Source: an uncultured Pseudomonadota bacterium (GTDB lineage: Bacteria > Pseudomonadota > Alphaproteobacteria > RF32 > CAG-239). Taken from it: a stretch of DNA of 64,000 nt. Made by a program: the position numbers and the translations under genes. The notes under the pieces are model-generated. The model did not search any database, was not told the origin of the DNA, and worked only from the letters and a program-made list of their open reading frames with translations. Of this stretch, positions 23,486-32,276 are shown piece by piece. The stretch lies in contig CACWKS010000002.1 in assembly GCA_902761535.1 (NCBI GenBank), forward strand, positions 62,001-126,000, read 5' to 3'. The stretch's first letter is position 1; each line of letters begins with the position of its first letter.

Positions 23486-26029
23486 TTATCCTTTAATCAG
23501 TTTTTTCCACCAATTAGATTTTTCTTTCTTTTCCTCTTTCGGTGTTTCTTCTTGTATCGGAGCAGCACTTTCATGGCTGTCATATAAGATTACCGGTTCT
23601 TGCGAAGCTTTAGGTTTCTCCGTCCGCTGTTCATCATTATAATTGTTGCGGTGTCTGTTACCGCGACGATCAAATCTTCCTCTGCGACCGCGACGATCAA
23701 AACGACCGCGCCGTTCTCTGTAATTTGATCTGATTTCCGGTTCAGTTTCAAGTTCGCCGGCAATTTCAATATTTTCATTTTCATCACCGCCGATTTCTTC
23801 ACTGGTTTGTGATGCATCAACCGCAACTTCTTCTTCACTCGTCTCAGCTTCTTCAGCAATAACCGGAGGCAATGGTGTATTAACTTTTTCCTCTTTTATG
23901 CAAATCTTGGTTCGTTCGATTTTATAATCGGTAACGCATTTAACGTTATTGTCCGCGCAAATAATTACATCCATCTTATATTTTGTTTCAATTTCGCTCA
24001 AAGCTTTGCGTTTATAATTCAGCAAATAAACCGCCACATCAGAGGGAACACTGATGTTGACTTTGCTGGAGCGATTTTTGCAACCTTCTTCTTCCAAGGT
24101 CCGCAAAATATACATCGCGGCAGATTCCATCGTGCGGGTAATTCCGCGCCCGTGGCAATAAGGACAAACTTGATAATTGCTTTCCCAAAAGGCCGAGTGA
24201 ACGCGTTGACGTGACAATTCCAATAATCCGAACATGCTCATCTTGCCGACCTGAATTCTGGAGCGATCATTTTTCAATGCTTCCTTCATACGTTTCTCAA
24301 CCGCATGGTTGTTAGCCGGCTCATCCATATCAATAAAGTCGATTACCACCAATCCGGCCAAATTACGCAGTTTCAGTTGGCGAGCTATTTCATCACAAGC
24401 TTCCAAATTAGTCTTCAAAGCTGTTTCTTCCAAATCTTTTTCTTTGGTTGCCCGTCCCGAGTTAACATCAATCGACACCAATGCCTCGGTCGGGTTAATT
24501 ACCAAATATCCGCCTGATTCCAATTGAGCGTTGGCATCATGCAGTTTATCCAATTGTCCTTCAACTTGGAATTTCTGGAATAACGGAGCTTCATTATTAC
24601 TGTAATGTTTAATTTTTTTCAAATTTGACGGTGATAAAATCTTCAAGAAATTGCGAGCTTGTTTATAAGCCTCATCACCGGCCACCAAAATCTCGGCAAT
24701 ATCTTTGGTATAAATATCGCGCAAAGCCCGTTTAATCAAACTGCCTTCTTCATGCACCAACAAAGGAGCTTTGTTTTTGATAGCATCAATTCTTATCTGA
24801 TTCCATGCTCTGATCAGGAAGTTATAGTCACGCACGATTTCCGCTTTGGTTTTTTCTTCGCCGGCCGTACGTACAATAATCGACATATCCGGATTAAGCG
24901 GTAAATCACGTACAATACCTTTTAATCTCTGTCTGTCTGCCGCATTGGTAATTTTGCGTGAAACTCCGCCGCTTTTAATGCGATTGGGCATCAAAACGCA
25001 ATATCTTCCGGCCAATGACAAATATGTAGTCATCGCCGCACCTTTATTACCGCGCTCTTCTTTGACCACCTGAACCAAAACGGTCTGACCTTCTTTAATA
25101 ACGTCTTGAATCTTAAAACGATGATATAATTTACGAGCACGGATTAACTTGCGTTGCAGTTCAAAATCCATATTACCGTCAAAGTCATCGCTTTCATCAT
25201 CATCTTCACTTTCGACGTTATTATCATCTTCATCGTCGTCATCATCATTTTCATCATCATTTTCATTATCTTCGGTATGATTATAAGCCGGCTCATCTTC
25301 TTCATTGTTGAGGTTGCTCTCGCAATCATCAACTACTTTAGCATCTTCTTCCTCAATATCTTCGGCCAAAACTTTATCATTTTTATCTTCATCTTCGGTA
25401 TTTGAAGAAATTTGTTTGCGAAATCTCTTCTTCAATAAACGTTTTTTAGTACGTTTTTTGCCTTGCTCTTCTTCTTTAGCTTCCTCTTCGGCAATAAATT
25501 GCTCTTCATAAATTTTCAGCTCTTCCGGACTTAAACCTTCTTTTTCTTCCACATCTTCATATTGCGGAACGACGGCGTTAACCTCAGAATTAGATTCTTC
25601 GTTCTTTTCTTGAGCTGCAGCCTCGGCAGCAGCACGCTCTTCACGTTCTCTCAATGCAGCTTCTCTGGCCAAAGCTCTCTCTTTTGCCCGAGCCTCACGT
25701 TGAGCTTCAATTTCCTTGGCGATCCGTTTTTTATTTTCGATAATTTCATCAACTTCTTTATCGACTTCCGCCAACACTTCATCGCTGACGCTATAATAAT
25801 CAGGATGAATCTCGCTAAAAGCCATAAAACCGTGGCGATTTCCGCCGTAGTCAATAAAACAAGCCTGCAACGACGGCTCCACCCGCATAATTTTGCCTAA
25901 ATAAATATTTCCTTTTATTTGTCTGCGGGTAGTGCTTTCAAACTCAACATCTTCTAACTTATTACCATTTACCACAACCACTCTGGTTTCTTCGGGTTGG
26001 GTATCATCAATCAACATTCTTTTAGTCAT
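23486..26029 (-). CDS. rne: Ribonuclease E/G
   Basis: An 847-residue endoribonuclease for mRNA decay and rRNA processing. The start at 26029 (MTKRMLIDDTQPEETRVVVV) is the typical alphaproteobacterial start, with GGGAG 8 bases upstream. The N-terminal S1 domain is split by an approximately 230-residue insertion that is first Glu/Lys/Arg coiled, then very acidic (Asp/Glu runs near residues 240-285). The catalytic core has SIDVNSGRAT and GLVVIDFIDMD, and the zinc-link CPYCHGRGITR is present. The C-terminal tail is short, with an Arg/Gly-rich RNA-binding patch (RRGRFDRRGRRGRFDRR) and a Trp-Trp-Lys-Lys end, and may scaffold a degradosome. Confidence 0.95.
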   Translation of the reverse strand: MTKRMLIDDTQPEETRVVVVNGNKLEDVEFESTTRRQIKGNIYLGKIMRVEPSLQACFIDYGGNRHGFMAFSEIHPDYYSVSDEVLAEVDKEVDEIIENKKRIAKEIEAQREARAKERALAREAALREREERAAAEAAAQEKNEESNSEVNAVVPQYEDVEEKEGLSPEELKIYEEQFIAEEEAKEEEQGKKRTKKRLLKKRFRKQISSNTEDEDKNDKVLAEDIEEEDAKVVDDCESNLNNEEDEPAYNHTEDNENDDENDDDDDEDDNNVESEDDDESDDFDGNMDFELQRKLIRARKLYHRFKIQDVIKEGQTVLVQVVKEERGNKGAAMTTYLSLAGRYCVLMPNRIKSGGVSRKITNAADRQRLKGIVRDLPLNPDMSIIVRTAGEEKTKAEIVRDYNFLIRAWNQIRIDAIKNKAPLLVHEEGSLIKRALRDIYTKDIAEILVAGDEAYKQARNFLKILSPSNLKKIKHYSNNEAPLFQKFQVEGQLDKLHDANAQLESGGYLVINPTEALVSIDVNSGRATKEKDLEETALKTNLEACDEIARQLKLRNLAGLVVIDFIDMDEPANNHAVEKRMKEALKNDRSRIQVGKMSMFGLLELSRQRVHSAFWESNYQVCPYCHGRGITRTMESAAMYILRTLEEEGCKNRSSKVNISVPSDVAVYLLNYKRKALSEIETKYKMDVIICADNNVKCVTDYKIERTKICIKEEKVNTPLPPVIAEEAETSEEEVAVDASQTSEEIGGDENENIEIAGELETEPEIRSNYRERRGRFDRRGRRGRFDRRGNRHRNNYNDEQRTEKPKASQEPVILYDSHESAAPIQEETPKEEKKEKSNWWKKLIKG

Positions 26030-26477
26030 TATAAATCTCCCGTATTCTGGCAACAATCTTGCCAAATAATTAAACACCATGGCTGAACGAAAGATTCCTC
26101 AAGACAAACGCAACCAATCATAAAAAAACAGATTCGTCGCTTTATTTATTTTATCTTCGCCGTCCGCGACTTATTTCTCCGATTCATTGCGCGGAACTCT
26201 CGAATAAACTGACTGACTTTTCGTAATTTATTGTAGTTTGTTGTCAAAAATATCAGTCTTTATAAAAACTCGTCAATCTTGCGGCCATCTTCAGCCGATT
26301 CACCAAGCATTTTTGCAATCAGGCGATCGATTCCGTCATTCTGTATCCAATTCGATCATATGAGGCATATTTATTTGTTTTTCTTGATTAACCTCAAAAT
26401 TTGCACCTTTGCAAAAATCACTTTCACTCAAAGAATATACATTTTATTTTAAAACACAATATATTTTTTTAAATAAC
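26030..26477 (-). other. rne leader and intergenic region
   Basis: About 450 bases without a convincing gene. A small perfect hairpin, TGGCAA/TTGCCA (26048-26064), lies just upstream of the rne ribosome site and may belong to an autoregulated leader, as known for E. coli rne. Further upstream, a minus-strand stretch (26260-26350) reads like about 30 residues of protein ending KIDEFL-stop, but it has no start in frame; it may be a gene remnant. The rest is AT-rich. Confidence 0.4.
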
Positions 26478-29400
26478 TCATCTTTGTTTATCACTCACCG
26501 GAGTTTTTTGCTTGGATTTTTCTCTATCCAGCGGAGTAAATTTAACACTATAAACCTTAGTTCCGTCGCTCATTTCATGATCAACTTCTCCGATTTCCAA
26601 TTTTATTATTCCATCTCTTTCATAATGTTTGAGAAGGGGTAAAGATGTCGTTTCTCTTGCTTCACACTTCCACTCGCCACCCTCAGCTTCACATATTTTC
26701 ATCACCTTATCAAGCATCTTTTTTAAACTTCTGTTTTTATCAAGGCAATATCTTCTTAGTACCGCCATATCATAGATATGTTTTTCTTGCTTGTCATACA
26801 AAATATATCCTTGCACACCTTTGTATTTATCCACCAATACAAAGCCGTTAAAGTCTTCTTCCGGTATCTGCAATGCCTCATCGCCGTCAGGAAAACATTT
26901 ATCCGCAATCTTTTGCATCTGCTCAAAATCATCTCGGACGGCTCTGCGGATAAAGCGCAAACTTTCCACACTGTTATCTACTTCCGGAGCTTGCTCGTTT
27001 TCCGCCAGCAATACTTGTGATCTCGCATCTGTGTATCTGTTTTCGTAAATATCCGGTAATGGTATGGCTTCGGTTTCGGCATATTTATCAATTGCCGCAT
27101 CTTGATAACCTTTTCCGGCAGTCACTTTGCGATAGCCGCATTCCTTGCACAAATACCTTGCCATATCCTCATATATATGATTTATCATAGGATTTTTGGC
27201 ATAATCACCTATTGCTTCAATATTATCGGCACAGGCATATTTATGCATTTTACCATCTTTTGTTACTTCATTCTCCCACATCCACGAACCGGCTACAATT
27301 CGTTTATTGCCCTTGTTGTCTTCTTTTTCTACCACGAATAACTGCGACCAGGGATCTATCATCGATGAGCGGGCACATGCTTTTCCCACACCTCCGAAAT
27401 GTTGGCAACAGTCGGTATGTTCTCCGAAAAATCCTACTCGCGGATCATCTCGTGGCACAAATCTTCCTACCAGATTGCCGAATTTAAATTCTTTGCTCAC
27501 GTCAAACGGACAAGGAACATCCAATGATGCTTCGTAAAAATTTTCCAATTCATGATAATCATCTTGCCCAACACCGGCATTTGCCGCCTCAATTGCAAAT
27601 CCTTCATATCTTTGGCCGACATATTTCTTCGACTTGCAAATTTGCAAAACATCTTGATAAGATTTTTTGCGCTCATCTTGAGTTAAACCTTCCCAGTTCT
27701 TAGCTATTATCTCTAATTCTGATGACGGACGAGCCGATGTTTTGCCGTGATTATCGGTATATACCGCTTTATCAAATAAAAACTCTCCCAAACTTTTGCT
27801 GTCTTCTTTATTAAGACCATAGGGCAGAAAATAAACCGCATCATGCACCGATACTCCGGCATTTTTCATTTTTTTCAAATAATTCGGCAACCACGAACCG
27901 AACACTTCCGCTGCCGCATAAACCGATGGTATCAACCAATCTTTATTATTTTTATATAAATCACTATCGGGAAATTCTTTGCGATTTTTGCCCAAACTGC
28001 CGTCGCCGCCGTTTCCTTTATCCATTTCTCCGACTAAAATATTCAAACATTTTTGCGCAATTGATATTCTTCCTTCTTCGGCTATTTGTTCATAACTCAT
28101 ATGCTCAACGGCAAATTTTATTTCTTCTTCTGTTGAACGCCCCATTTTGCCGGCTGCTTCCAACATCATCACATGATTAGGATAGTGCTCAATTAAATTC
28201 TCTTTTGTTTGGCGGTTGCGACAAACCTTGCTTAAGCAGTCAAAAGCCTCAAAAATTTTTTCATTAGGTGCTACACGACTTAAAACTATATTTCCGATTT
28301 CTTCTGCCAGTTCCGATTTTGCTTGAGCTATATCGCCTAAAGTTTTATAAGCATATTGCAAAGAATTTCTATCATTTTTATACGAGCTCAAGGCTTGGCT
28401 AACCAACGGTAAGACCTTATCCGCCAGTTTCGGTTTGGCTTTGACTATCTTGCCTAAACTTTTATAAGCATCTCGCAAAGACTCCCAATTATTTTTATCC
28501 GAGCTCAAGGCTTGGCTGACCAACGGCAATACCTTATCCGCCAGTTCCGGTTGAGCTTGAGCTATATCGCCTAAAGTTTCATAAGCATTTTGCAAGGAAT
28601 TTCTATCATTTTTACCTGAGCTCAAAGCTTTGGCTTGAACTATTTTGCCTAAAGTTCCATAAGCCTCTCGCAAAGACTCCCTATCATTTTTATCCGAGCT
28701 CAAGGCTTGGCCGAGCACCACAAAAGCATTATCAGCCAGTTCCGGTTTGGCTTGACCTATCTTGCCTAAAGCATTATAAGCCCCTTGCAAAGAATACCAA
28801 TCATTTTTATCCGAGCTTAAGCCTTGGCTGACCAACGGCAATACTTTATCCGCCAGTTCCGGTTTGGCTTGAGCTATCTCGCCTAAAGTTTCATAAGCCA
28901 TTCTCAAGAAACCTCTATCCTTTTTATCCGAACTCAAAGCTTGTTTGACCAACTCAAAAGCCTTATCTGCCAGTTCCGGTTGAGCTTGAGCTATATCGCC
29001 TAAAGTTTTATAAGCCTTTTCCAAGGAATAACTATTATTTTTATCCGAGCTCAAGGCTTGTTTGACCAACTCAAAAGCCTTATCTGCCAGTTCCGGTTTG
29101 GCTTGACCTATTTTGCCTAAGATTTCATAAGCCTCTCGCAAAGACTCCCAATCATTTTTATCCGAGCTCAAGGCTTGGCTGAACACCGCAAAAGCCTTAT
29201 CTGTCAGTTCCGGTTTGGCTTTAACTATCTCGCCTAAAGTTTTATAAGCCGTTCTCAAGGAATCTCTATCATTTTTATCCGAACTCAAGGCTTGGCCGAG
29301 CACCACAAAAGCCTTATCCGCCAGTTCCGGTTGAGCTTGAACTATTTTGCCTAAGATTTCATAAACCTCTCGCAAAGACTCCCTATCATTTTTATCCGAG

Positions 29401-30677
29401 CTCAAGGCTTGGCTGAACACCGCAAAAGCCTTATCCGCCAGTTCCGGTTGAGCTTGAGCTATATCGCCTAAAGTTTTATAAGCCTTTTTCAAGAAATAAC
29501 TACCATTTTTATCCGAGCTCAAGGCTTGGCTGACCAACGGCAATACTTTATCCGCCAGTTCCGGTTTTGCTTGACCTATTTTGCCTAAGATTTCATAAGC
29601 CTCTCGCAAAGACTCCCAATCATTTTTATCCGAGCTTAAGCCTTGGCTGACCAACGACAATACTTTATCCGCCAGTTCCGGTTGAGCTTGAGCTATATCG
29701 CCTAAAGCTTTATAAGCCTCTCGCAAAGACTCCCAATCATTTTTATCCGAGCTCAAGGCTTGGCTGAACACCGCAAAAGCCTTATCCGCCAGTTCCGGTT
29801 GAGCTTGAGCTATATCGCCTAAAGTATAATAAGCTTTTCGCAAAGACTCCCAATCATTTTCATCCGAGCTCAAGGCTTGACTGACCAACTCAAAAGCCTT
29901 ATCCGCCAGTTCCGGTTGAGCTTGAGCTATATCGCCTAAAGTTTCATAAGCATTTTGCAAGGAATTTCTATCATTTTTACCTGAGCTCAAAGCTTCTAAA
30001 GTTTCATAAGCCGTTATCAAGGAATCTCTATCATTTTTATCCGAGCTCAAGGCTTGGCTGACCAACGGCAATACTTTATCCGCCAGTTCCGGTTTTGCTT
30101 GAGCTATCTTGCCTAAAGTATAATAAGCTTTTCGCAAGGAATCGCTATCATTTTCATCCAAGCTCAAGGCTTGACTGACCAACGACAATACCTTATCCGC
30201 CAGTTCTGGTTTGGCTTTGACTATCTTGCCTAAAGTTATATAGACATTTTTTAATGCCTTCGCACTATTTTCCTCCGACTGCAAACCAATCTTGAAAACA
30301 TCAAGTACCCTCTCCGCCAAATTCGGTTGAGCTTCGGATATCCCGCTTAAAAAATAATAGGCATTTTGTAGTGAACCTCCGCGATTTTCCTCCGACTGCA
30401 AACCAATCTTAAAAACATCAAGTACCCGCTCCGCCAAATCCGGTTGAGCTCGAGCTATATTGCCTAAAGTTTCATAAGCCGTTAGCAAGGAATCTCTATC
30501 ATTTTCATCCGACTGTAAACCACTCTTGACAGTATCAAGTACCCTCTCCGCCAAATCCGGTTGAGCTTGAACTATATCATTCAAAACTCCATAAGCTATT
30601 CCTAACAAATCGCTATCATAATCAGCTATGTTCTCTCTTATCTCACTTAATCTTGCTAACGCTTCTTCTTCAGTCAT
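26478..30677 (-). CDS. Giant 39-residue-repeat protein with C-terminal GNAT-like part
   Basis: A 1399-residue protein without signal peptide; AGGA lies 9 bases before ATG. Residues 32 to about 790 hold about 19 full repeats of 39 residues (consensus LGDIAQAQPELADKAFELVS, then QALSSDKNDWESLREAYKT), a two- to three-helix solenoid unit resembling HEAT-type repeats, plus two truncated units with the same ALSSGKNDRNSLQNAYET. Residues 845-1090 are helical, then comes a conserved-looking block (GFFGEHTDCCQHFGGVGKAC, WSQLFVVEKED, AGSWMWE, CADNIEAIGDYA). The last 150 residues (RFIRRAVRDDFEQMQKIADKCF to YDMAVLRRYCLDKN) look like a GNAT acetyltransferase. Function unknown; possibly a scaffolded modifying enzyme. 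Confidence 0.8.
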   Translation of the reverse strand: MTEEEALARLSEIRENIADYDSDLLGIAYGVLNDIVQAQPDLAERVLDTVKSGLQSDENDRDSLLTAYETLGNIARAQPDLAERVLDVFKIGLQSEENRGGSLQNAYYFLSGISEAQPNLAERVLDVFKIGLQSEENSAKALKNVYITLGKIVKAKPELADKVLSLVSQALSLDENDSDSLRKAYYTLGKIAQAKPELADKVLPLVSQALSSDKNDRDSLITAYETLEALSSGKNDRNSLQNAYETLGDIAQAQPELADKAFELVSQALSSDENDWESLRKAYYTLGDIAQAQPELADKAFAVFSQALSSDKNDWESLREAYKALGDIAQAQPELADKVLSLVSQGLSSDKNDWESLREAYEILGKIGQAKPELADKVLPLVSQALSSDKNGSYFLKKAYKTLGDIAQAQPELADKAFAVFSQALSSDKNDRESLREVYEILGKIVQAQPELADKAFVVLGQALSSDKNDRDSLRTAYKTLGEIVKAKPELTDKAFAVFSQALSSDKNDWESLREAYEILGKIGQAKPELADKAFELVKQALSSDKNNSYSLEKAYKTLGDIAQAQPELADKAFELVKQALSSDKKDRGFLRMAYETLGEIAQAKPELADKVLPLVSQGLSSDKNDWYSLQGAYNALGKIGQAKPELADNAFVVLGQALSSDKNDRESLREAYGTLGKIVQAKALSSGKNDRNSLQNAYETLGDIAQAQPELADKVLPLVSQALSSDKNNWESLRDAYKSLGKIVKAKPKLADKVLPLVSQALSSYKNDRNSLQYAYKTLGDIAQAKSELAEEIGNIVLSRVAPNEKIFEAFDCLSKVCRNRQTKENLIEHYPNHVMMLEAAGKMGRSTEEEIKFAVEHMSYEQIAEEGRISIAQKCLNILVGEMDKGNGGDGSLGKNRKEFPDSDLYKNNKDWLIPSVYAAAEVFGSWLPNYLKKMKNAGVSVHDAVYFLPYGLNKEDSKSLGEFLFDKAVYTDNHGKTSARPSSELEIIAKNWEGLTQDERKKSYQDVLQICKSKKYVGQRYEGFAIEAANAGVGQDDYHELENFYEASLDVPCPFDVSKEFKFGNLVGRFVPRDDPRVGFFGEHTDCCQHFGGVGKACARSSMIDPWSQLFVVEKEDNKGNKRIVAGSWMWENEVTKDGKMHKYACADNIEAIGDYAKNPMINHIYEDMARYLCKECGYRKVTAGKGYQDAAIDKYAETEAIPLPDIYENRYTDARSQVLLAENEQAPEVDNSVESLRFIRRAVRDDFEQMQKIADKCFPDGDEALQIPEEDFNGFVLVDKYKGVQGYILYDKQEKHIYDMAVLRRYCLDKNRSLKKMLDKVMKICEAEGGEWKCEARETTSLPLLKHYERDGIIKLEIGEVDHEMSDGTKVYSVKFTPLDREKSKQKTPVSDKQR
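28300..30590 (-). repeat. 117-bp coding tandem repeat array
   Basis: About 19 near-identical 117-base units (39 codons) encode the solenoid of the giant protein. The inner units are far more alike at DNA level than the three at the N-terminus (LQSDENDR type), indicating expansion by duplication or gene conversion. Two units are internally deleted (around 28610-28640 and 29960-30000) and share the same sequence, so one was copied from the other. Confidence 0.85.
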
Positions 30678-30725
30678 TTCTCAAGTCCTTTCTTGATTTC
30701 CTTTTATAAAATCATCTCAAAAAAC

Positions 30726-30902
30726 GTTGGTTTAAATTGAACATTTTATACACGCATAATAACATAATTTCGTCTAATATGCAACTTAAATCATTATTCT
30801 CTAATAACTTAATTTATCTAATATTTCGTTAATTTTTATTCGCTGTTTTCAAAAATTTTTTGGTTAAAAATTTTCAGCTCAAAATGTTCAATTTAAACCA
30901 AC
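30726..30902. mobile_element. MITE-like element with 22-bp perfect terminal inverted repeats
   Basis: Positions 30726-30747 are the exact reverse complement of 30881-30902 (22 of 22 bases; arm starts GTTGGTTTAAATTG), enclosing 133 AT-rich bases with no ORF. This fits a small non-autonomous element or a long regulatory palindrome. No target-site duplication is obvious. It fills the divergent gap between the repeat protein and the amidase. Confidence 0.5.
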
Positions 30903-30977
30903 CTTTTTTTCATATTTTTTCTGTGACTAATTTTTTTAACTTCTTGTAAACCAGTCTTGTGTTAACATAATAAAACA

Positions 30978-32201
30978 ATGGTGACACAGATGACTAAATT
31001 CGGCTTAAAAATATTTATATCGTGGCTTTTCGGCACGTTGCTTTTTGCATTTCCGAGCTTTGCCGCACAAATCGACGGACTTCGTATCGGTCAAAACAGC
31101 ACCGGTGCCCGTGTGGTTTTTGATGCCGATGCTAATTTCGATTATAAGGTGTTTACTTTAAGCAATCCCAACCGTTTAGTAATTGACACACAAAATGTTG
31201 AAGTTACTTCCAAAGCTGTTAACAGTTTGCAAAAAAACGATTTTGTCAGTAATGTCCGTACCGGTCCGACTGGTGTTTCCGGTGTGCGTATTGTTTTTGA
31301 TCTGTTGCGACCGATAGTGGTAAAAAAAGCCTTTATGCTAAAACCGGCAAGCGGTTTTGCTTGGCGCTTTGCCATAGATGTTGAAACTGTTACTGAAAAG
31401 GACTTTATTGCTCAAGTCGGTAATGCTTATGCTTTTAATAGTAAAGATTACCAACAATCGGCCTCAAGCCAGTCTGTTGCCAAATCATCATCGGATTCTG
31501 CTAAGAAAAATGCCTTGCGTCGCCGTATTATCACCATCGATGCCGGACATGGCGGTATTGATCCCGGTGCCATCGGTTACAGCGGCACCTATGAAAAAAA
31601 CATTACTTTCGCTATGGCTAAAGAACTTAAAGCCGAATTGGATAAAAATCCTCATTATAAAGTTTACTTAACTCGATCACGCGATATTTTTATTCCTTTG
31701 CGCGACAGGGTAAAAATCTCACGCAAGAATAATTCAGATTTATTCATCTCGATTCATGCCGATAGTGCTCGCAATCGCAAAGCAACCGGCTTGTCGGTTT
31801 ACACCTTGTCCGAGGAAGCGTCGGATAAAGAGGCAGCCGCTTTGGCCGAAAAGGAAAATAAAGCCGATATAGTTGCCGGTATTGATTTTTCCAAAGAAGA
31901 AAAACTTGTCTCTGATGTCTTGTTAAATATGGCTCAACGTGAAACTCGTAATTTTTCTTCCGAATTTGCCGGTTTGTTGAGTTGGCAAATGTCAAAAATA
32001 GTTAAAACAGTCAGTAATACTCACCGTTTTGCCGGATTCGCCGTGTTGAAAGCCCCCGATGTTCCTTCGGTATTGATGGAATTAGGCTATTTATCCAATC
32101 CGACTGAAGAAAAACAACTTAAGCAAAAGTCTTATCGGCAAAAACTTGTCGCCGCTGCCGTTCGGGCAATTAATAAATATTTTGAAAATAACAAGCATTA
32201 A
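30978..32201 (+). CDS. amiC: N-acetylmuramoyl-L-alanine amidase with AMIN domain
   Basis: A 407-residue exported enzyme that separates daughter cell walls. A signal peptide ends near FPSFAAQ; either Met1 or Met5 (30990) could be the start. The AMIN domain covers about residues 30-140. The Amidase_3 domain (about 190-405) has zinc ligands in TIDAGHGGIDPG (His), the Glu of TYEKNITFAM, FISIHADSA (His) and the catalytic Glu in VLMELGYLSN. Position beside mrcA and prfB is the usual alphaproteobacterial arrangement. Confidence 0.9.
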   Translation: MVTQMTKFGLKIFISWLFGTLLFAFPSFAAQIDGLRIGQNSTGARVVFDADANFDYKVFTLSNPNRLVIDTQNVEVTSKAVNSLQKNDFVSNVRTGPTGVSGVRIVFDLLRPIVVKKAFMLKPASGFAWRFAIDVETVTEKDFIAQVGNAYAFNSKDYQQSASSQSVAKSSSDSAKKNALRRRIITIDAGHGGIDPGAIGYSGTYEKNITFAMAKELKAELDKNPHYKVYLTRSRDIFIPLRDRVKISRKNNSDLFISIHADSARNRKATGLSVYTLSEEASDKEAAALAEKENKADIVAGIDFSKEEKLVSDVLLNMAQRETRNFSSEFAGLLSWQMSKIVKTVSNTHRFAGFAVLKAPDVPSVLMELGYLSNPTEEKQLKQKSYRQKLVAAAVRAINKYFENNKH

Positions 32202-32276
32202 TATTTGACATAACGTTTTTTTTTAGCTATTTTAAGCAAAGTTTTTTACGATTATCTATTGCGATTTGGATTCACT

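Noticed and set aside
25154..25405. Hydrophobic ORF inside rne
   Set aside because: It is the antisense of the Asp/Glu codon run of RNase E, which gives Ile/Phe-rich frames on the other strand.
28300..30590. CRISPR-like array from regular repeats
   Set aside because: Units are 117 bases, all in frame, no unique spacers between short repeats; they encode the solenoid protein.
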